Shown: piece by piece, positions 7,304 to 10,010 of the stretch
Layout: every line of letters begins with the position of its first letter
How positions within the stretch are numbered: the first letter of the stretch is position 1
Assembly (NCBI GenBank): GCA_030671095.1
Contig: DAOVAK010000056.1
Coordinates: 1 to 10,010, forward strand
Length of the DNA: 10,010 nucleotides
Origin: Deltaproteobacteria bacterium
Lineage (GTDB): Bacteria; Desulfobacterota; DSM-4660; Desulfatiglandales; HGW-15
Direction of reading: 5' to 3'
Made by a program: the position numbers and the translations under genes
Notes under the pieces: generated by a model
Seen by the model: the letters and a program-made list of their open reading frames with translations, nothing else
What the model was told of the DNA's origin: nothing
The model's database searches: none

Positions 7304-8005
7304 TCACTTCTCTGCGGCGCAGTCTGAACAGTAGTTGTCGCCCCCGTCTATCTGGGTGAATGGCTCTCCACAAGTACCACAAATGGCGACACGTTTTTCC
7401 TGCTTGCCTGTAACTGGAACCTTTACATACCTATAGGAATAAACAGTATCGCCAGCTTCCCTTAATATTTGCACGACCTCTCGATGTGGGACCTTTTCTG
7501 TGTTCATGTACCATGCGTGGAGCTTATAAAATCTCTTAGTTTTCGACGGATCCAGAATTATCCTGACACCCGGGGCACTCTCACCGGGAGGTGTGTGTCG
7601 TGTGATTGTGACCGACATCTTACCCGTATGCCTTAGCATTAGCCTCTTGTTACCCAACGTGGCTCCGGCGAGAACCTGAAATGTGTCAGGGAGGCAGTTC
7701 TGCGTCTCACACAAAACGTGGATTCGCTCATTTTCTTCGATACCCAGGAGGCGTTTTCCCAGAGCGAGCATCTGCAGGCCAATGAACGCCCCGGTGGTCA
7801 AATATCCATGAAACGAGACGAGGCGAAGAAGAGAGTCCCAAGGTATGCATCCGAGACCTGGTCCAAGGAAGAAATCATTCCCCTCGGGAACCTCCAGCAC
7901 TTCGGAGAGTTTAGATTCTAAGGGATTTGGATGATTGCCTTCCCCACTCCCATTATGTTGTGAATCTTTCGAGGCCCCATTTTTTTTACTGAGGTCGTTT
8001 CCCAT
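7304..8005 (-). CDS. FmdE-family protein with C-terminal zinc ribbon
   Basis: 233 residues. The region about 58-150 matches the FmdE family (named after formylmethanofuran dehydrogenase subunit E, found widely in anaerobes including non-methanogens): SFHGYLTTGAFIGLQML (64-80), ETQNCLPDTFQVLAGATLGNKRL (family Cys at C104), a HTGKMSVTI stretch and GVRIILD. The C-terminus has a four-cysteine knuckle, CGTC and CSDC (C209, C212, C226, C229), as in many FmdE proteins. The first 55 residues are polar and low in pattern; no signal peptide or membrane segment. Odd: the usual FHGHxCPG reads FHGYLTTG, so a His and a Cys of the N-terminal metal site are missing while C104 remains. ATG at 8005 has AAGGA 8 nt upstream. 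It stands alone and convergent to the activator. Biochemical role unknown; metal or molybdo-enzyme-related function is only a family-level guess. Confidence 0.85.
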   Translation of the reverse strand: MGNDLSKKNGASKDSQHNGSGEGNHPNPLESKLSEVLEVPEGNDFFLGPGLGCIPWDSLLRLVSFHGYLTTGAFIGLQMLALGKRLLGIEENERIHVLCETQNCLPDTFQVLAGATLGNKRLMLRHTGKMSVTITRHTPPGESAPGVRIILDPSKTKRFYKLHAWYMNTEKVPHREVVQILREAGDTVYSYRYVKVPVTGKQEKRVAICGTCGEPFTQIDGGDNYCSDCAAEK

Positions 8006-8025
8006 CTTCGGAATCCTTGTAAAGC

Positions 8026-8055
8026 CTTATATGTGTACTGCACAATCTGTCACAA
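8026..8055 (-). promoter_or_regulatory. Candidate sigma-70 promoter close to the FmdE-like gene, with an operator-like palindrome
   Basis: Minus strand TTGTGA (8055-8050), 18-nt spacer, TATAAG (8031-8026), about 20 bp before the start codon. The spacer contains TGTGCAGTACACA (8044-8032), symmetric except for one pair, a plausible repressor site. Moderate hexamer match only. Confidence 0.4.
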
Positions 8056-8166
8056 AATAATCGGGTCTACGTCAGCGTGTAAAGCAGTTTTAGTCTCCCA
8101 GAAAGATCGTGTATTTATCGACGGGATATAGTTAATACCTTTTTCACGCTTCCTTTTACCCTTCAT
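8050..8166 (-). CDS. Possible small ORF (38 aa) in the FmdE-like leader
   Basis: An ATG frame of 38 codons, starting with basic residues (MKGKRKREKG) and ending TGA, lies between the strong promoter at 8218-8244 and the FmdE-like gene. No good ribosome site precedes it (GGGACTT only) and no family is recognised. It may be a leader peptide, a gene remnant or chance. Reported because it fills the leader of a near-consensus promoter. Confidence 0.15.
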   Translation of the reverse strand: MKGKRKREKGINYIPSINTRSFWETKTALHADVDPIIL

Positions 8167-8175
8167 CAAGTCCCG

Positions 8176-8187
8176 CGATCTAGATCG
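8176..8187. repeat. Perfect 12-bp palindrome CGATCTAGATCG
   Basis: Self-complementary 12-mer, about 25-35 nt downstream of the predicted start of the minus-strand promoter at 8218-8244, a position suited to a repressor operator. No protein can be assigned. Confidence 0.4.
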
Positions 8188-8217
8188 TATGGGGTCTCTC
8201 ACACCATAGGTCCAAGA

Positions 8218-8244
8218 ATTATAACATTTTTAAAACACTGTCAA
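8218..8244 (-). promoter_or_regulatory. Near-consensus extended -10 promoter facing the FmdE-like gene
   Basis: Minus strand has a perfect TTGACA (8244-8239) and a perfect TATAAT (8223-8218) preceded by TGT, which makes an extended -10. The spacer is 15 nt, shorter than the ideal 17. The predicted start near 8211 gives a 206-nt leader before the FmdE-like ATG. Its strength suggests it is used, but the short spacer lowers certainty. Confidence 0.5.
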
Positions 8245-8435
8245 TCTTCCGTTAAGAGAGCAAGGGAACCAACTCTGTCCCATAATCTGTCTCCTGGTCT
8301 TGCCCCTTGGTTATTTCACGTTCCGAGATTATACTCTTTATCTGAGCTTGAAAAGAAATGAAATGCGAAGATTTTCTTGTTCTAGAGTAAAATCGTTCAA
8401 AAAATAGAAGAAATCGCCGCGTGGACCTAAGAAAT

Positions 8436-8459
8436 GGCAAAAAACACCTGTTGTTTGCC
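8436..8459. promoter_or_regulatory. 24-bp imperfect palindrome upstream of the IclR promoter
   Basis: Arms GGCAAA (8436-8441) and TTTGCC (8454-8459) enclose AACA/TGTT half-sites; ten of twelve pairs are complementary. It ends 11 bp before a perfect TTGACA at 8471. Length, symmetry and position fit an operator for the adjacent IclR-family regulator or an activator site. Binding is inference. Confidence 0.5.
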
Positions 8460-8470
8460 GAGAATTGGGC

Positions 8471-8519
8471 TTGACAAAACATGCCAATACTCTTAAAAAT
8501 TGATCTTGTATTATAATAC
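8471..8519 (+). promoter_or_regulatory. Promoter region of the IclR-cyclase unit with a 12-bp palindrome
   Basis: TTGACA (8471-8476), 17-nt spacer, TAAAAA (8494-8499) is one candidate. A perfect TATAAT at 8512-8517 lies inside the perfect palindrome GTATTATAATAC (8508-8519), without a good -35 at the right distance. Use of the second box would start transcription about 9 nt before the ATG. A palindrome over the -10 is typical of autorepressed regulators. Confidence 0.45.
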
Positions 8520-8532
8520 CCGGTTTTATTAT

Positions 8533-9309
8533 ATGAAACAAAGACCTGCAAGAGTAAATTCCATCGAAAAGACCCTGGCAATTCTTTTATCCTTTTCTCC
8601 ATATAATCGGGAGATGGGTACCGTTGAAATTAGTCAGAAACTTGGTTTCCATAAAGCAACGGTCTCACGAATTCTGCTTACCCTGACAAGGTCCTCCTTT
8701 CTAGAGCAGAACCCCCAAACAAAGAAATTTAGGCTTGGATCATCTATTATGACACTCGGATCCGCTGTCAACCATTTTCTAAGAACAAATATGGTTCAAA
8801 TCGCAAAACCATATGTTGATGAACTGAGGGACCTACTTAAAGAGACAATCGTTTTGGAAGTACCTTCAGGAAAAAGCACATTCATGGCTTATGTCGCTGA
8901 GGGGCCTCAACGGGTGCGCATTGCGGGCACCCTTGGAGACAGGGTCCCGATTCATGCGGCAGCAGGAGCAAAAGCCATACTGGCCTTTTCCTTGCCCGAA
9001 GTCAGGGACAAGCTTCTCGACCAAAAAATGCCCCGCTTAACCGCGAATACTATTACGGACCGAAGAACACTTAAACGTCAGCTGCAAGTAATAAGGCATC
9101 AAGGATTCTCCTGTGATAACGAGGAGATTGACATTGGAATCAGCGCTGTTGGTGCCCCGATATTTAACCACGAAAAAAAACCGGTGGCAGCCGTTGTAGT
9201 AGCTGGCCCCTCTCAACGGGTCACCTGGGATGGCGGTTCACCGATCGTTTCCCTCGTGAAGGATACAGCGGCAAAGATTACGGAGCAACTTTATTGTGAC
9301 GAACAATAA
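8533..9309 (+). CDS. IclR-family transcriptional regulator
   Basis: 258 residues. N-terminal winged HTH about 8-76 (SIEKTLAILLSF, then VEISQKLGFHKATVSRIL as the recognition region, and FRLGSSIMTLG), followed by the IclR effector domain about 85-255 with GDRVPIHAAAGAKAILA (135-151) and CDNEEIDIGISAVGAPIF (194-211). IclR proteins bind small aromatic or organic acids and control the neighbouring catabolic genes. Start at the ATG of 8533: the upstream in-frame TTG at 8500 would add 11 residues and overlap the promoter palindrome. No Shine-Dalgarno is visible before either, so the message may be nearly leaderless. The cyclase-family gene follows after 14 bp, so it is the expected target. Ligand unknown. 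Confidence 0.92.
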   Translation: MKQRPARVNSIEKTLAILLSFSPYNREMGTVEISQKLGFHKATVSRILLTLTRSSFLEQNPQTKKFRLGSSIMTLGSAVNHFLRTNMVQIAKPYVDELRDLLKETIVLEVPSGKSTFMAYVAEGPQRVRIAGTLGDRVPIHAAAGAKAILAFSLPEVRDKLLDQKMPRLTANTITDRRTLKRQLQVIRHQGFSCDNEEIDIGISAVGAPIFNHEKKPVAAVVVAGPSQRVTWDGGSPIVSLVKDTAAKITEQLYCDEQ

Positions 9310-9310
9310 A

Positions 9311-9317
9311 AAGGAGG
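9311..9317 (+). promoter_or_regulatory. Strong ribosome binding site of the cyclase-family gene
   Basis: AAGGAGG with a 6-nt spacer to the ATG at 9324, two bases after the IclR stop. It contrasts with the IclR gene, which has none, and implies far more hydrolase than regulator from one message. Confidence 0.85.
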
Positions 9318-9323
9318 AATACT

Positions 9324-10010
9324 ATGAATTCAAAGGAAAATGGGTTGGAGTTCTATGACCTGAGTCATGAATTTGGGGATAAGGCACCTCTGTGGCCTTA
9401 TTTCGAGGACGTGAAGATTGAGCGCATGCATTACCATGCCAAGTCAAGAGTGCTTTCACAAAAGATCACCACGGTCATGCACTGCACCACTCACACCGAC
9501 GCCCCTGCTCACGTTGTCGAGGGGACCCCCTTTATCGATGAGGTTCCATTGTCGTCGTTTTTTGGCAAGGCAGTTATCGTCTCTATTCCTAAGCAGAAGT
9601 GGGAGATCATCACACCCGATGATCTGGAAAAGGCCGAGCCCAAGATTGAGAAGGGAGACATCGTTATCGTGAATACCGGTTGGCATAAGTACTATTCAGA
9701 TAGCCAAAAGTATTTTTGTTACTCTCCCGGATTCTACAAGGAGGCCGGTGACTGGTTTGTTGAAAAAGGCGTCAAAGGGGTAGGAAGCGACACCCAGGCC
9801 TTGGACCACCCACTGGGCACGGCCATAGGCCCTCATGGAACGGGGCCCCTTCAGCCGTGGATCCTTGAAGAATATAAGAAAGAGACCGGCCACGAGGTGA
9901 TAGAGGATTTCCCGCTTTGGGAACCTAATCACCGGGCCATCCTCTCAAACGGTATCGTGGGATTCGAGAACGTGGGAGGGGAGATCGATGAGGTTACGGG
10001 CAAGCGTGTA
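9324..10010 (+). CDS. Cyclase-family metal-dependent hydrolase (kynurenine formamidase/isatin hydrolase-like), C-terminus cut
   Basis: 229 codons visible, open to the right edge; relatives are about 210-270 residues, so little is missing. N-terminal YDLSHEF (11-17) is the usual opening of the family. The metal-binding motif, normally HxGTHxDxPxH, reads with H53, H57, D59, A60, P61 and H63 present and Gly replaced by Thr. Further matches: KGDIVIVNTGW (111-121), a GVGSDTQALDHPLGT segment (153-167) where relatives have a conserved Asp-rich strand, and a late LSNGIVGFENV stretch. Such enzymes open cyclic amides or cleave formyl amides with a divalent metal such as Mn or Zn. Directly after the IclR gene, so probably co-transcribed and induced by its substrate. 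Exact substrate not readable. Confidence 0.88.
   Translation, partial: MNSKENGLEFYDLSHEFGDKAPLWPYFEDVKIERMHYHAKSRVLSQKITTVMHCTTHTDAPAHVVEGTPFIDEVPLSSFFGKAVIVSIPKQKWEIITPDDLEKAEPKIEKGDIVIVNTGWHKYYSDSQKYFCYSPGFYKEAGDWFVEKGVKGVGSDTQALDHPLGTAIGPHGTGPLQPWILEEYKKETGHEVIEDFPLWEPNHRAILSNGIVGFENVGGEIDEVTGKRV

Larger units (their letters stand above)
8006..8532. other. 527-bp AT-rich intergenic region between FmdE-like and IclR genes
   Basis: Divergent promoter region. Apart from the possible 38-codon ORF, no credible gene is seen. A minus-strand frame at 8252-8602 would overlap the IclR start, lacks a ribosome site and resembles no protein. The region is clearly richer in A/T than its neighbours and carries the promoters and palindromes listed separately. 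Confidence 0.6.

Noticed and set aside
8080..8102. Sigma-54-like GG...GC on the minus strand upstream of the FmdE-like gene
   Set aside because: The spacing is 11 rather than 10 nt, which sigma-54 does not tolerate.
8474..8495. Sigma-54-like TGGCATG...TTGTC on the minus strand near the IclR promoter
   Set aside because: The -12 element lacks GC at the strict 10-nt distance.
8252..8602. 116-codon minus-strand frame overlapping the IclR start
   Set aside because: AT-rich chance frame antisense to the IclR gene, without a ribosome site or known similarity.

Overview
The window looks like bacterial chromosome with balanced to slightly GC-rich genes. It carries a catabolic 2-oxoacid/acetoin dehydrogenase operon, its sigma-54 activator, an FmdE-family protein, an IclR regulator and a cyclase-family hydrolase. 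Together with a sigma-54 promoter this set fits an anaerobic, metabolically versatile proteobacterium, most likely of the deltaproteobacterial/Desulfobacterota type. That placement is inference; no rRNA or other marker gene is present.

Region 1-4528 (minus strand) is one operon, transcribed right to left: E1-alpha (acoA-like), E1-beta (acoB-like), E2 (acoC-like) and E3 dihydrolipoyl dehydrogenase, which runs off the left edge. Gaps are only 14, 14 and 17 bp and each gene has a Shine-Dalgarno sequence. E2 has one lipoyl domain and two consecutive E3-binding-like domains. E1-alpha and E3 each show a substitution in a normally strict motif (GDD for GDG; CISTK for CIPSK/CIPTK).

Region 4529-5186 is a 658-bp divergent intergenic region. 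It holds an excellent -24/-12 (sigma-54) promoter for the aco-like operon at 4596-4611, several palindromes, and a leader hairpin next to the activator gene. The activator at 5187-7175 (GAF-PAS-AAA+-Fis HTH, intact GAFTGA) is the obvious partner for that promoter. Together they form a substrate-induced sigma-54 switch like the known AcoR/aco systems. The true substrate (acetoin, another ketone or a 2-oxoacid) cannot be settled from sequence.

Region 7176-8005 holds a convergent FmdE-family gene with a C-terminal zinc ribbon and a degenerate N-terminal metal motif. Region 8006-8532 is AT-rich regulatory DNA: a near-consensus minus-strand promoter about 200 bp upstream of the FmdE-like gene, a possible 38-codon ORF in its leader, a second promoter closer in, and strong palindromes near the IclR promoter. 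At 8533-10010 an IclR-family regulator and a cyclase-family (kynurenine formamidase/isatin hydrolase-like) metal hydrolase form a second small catabolic unit with a 14-bp gap; the hydrolase is cut by the right edge.

No mobile element, CRISPR array, tRNA or rRNA was recognised.
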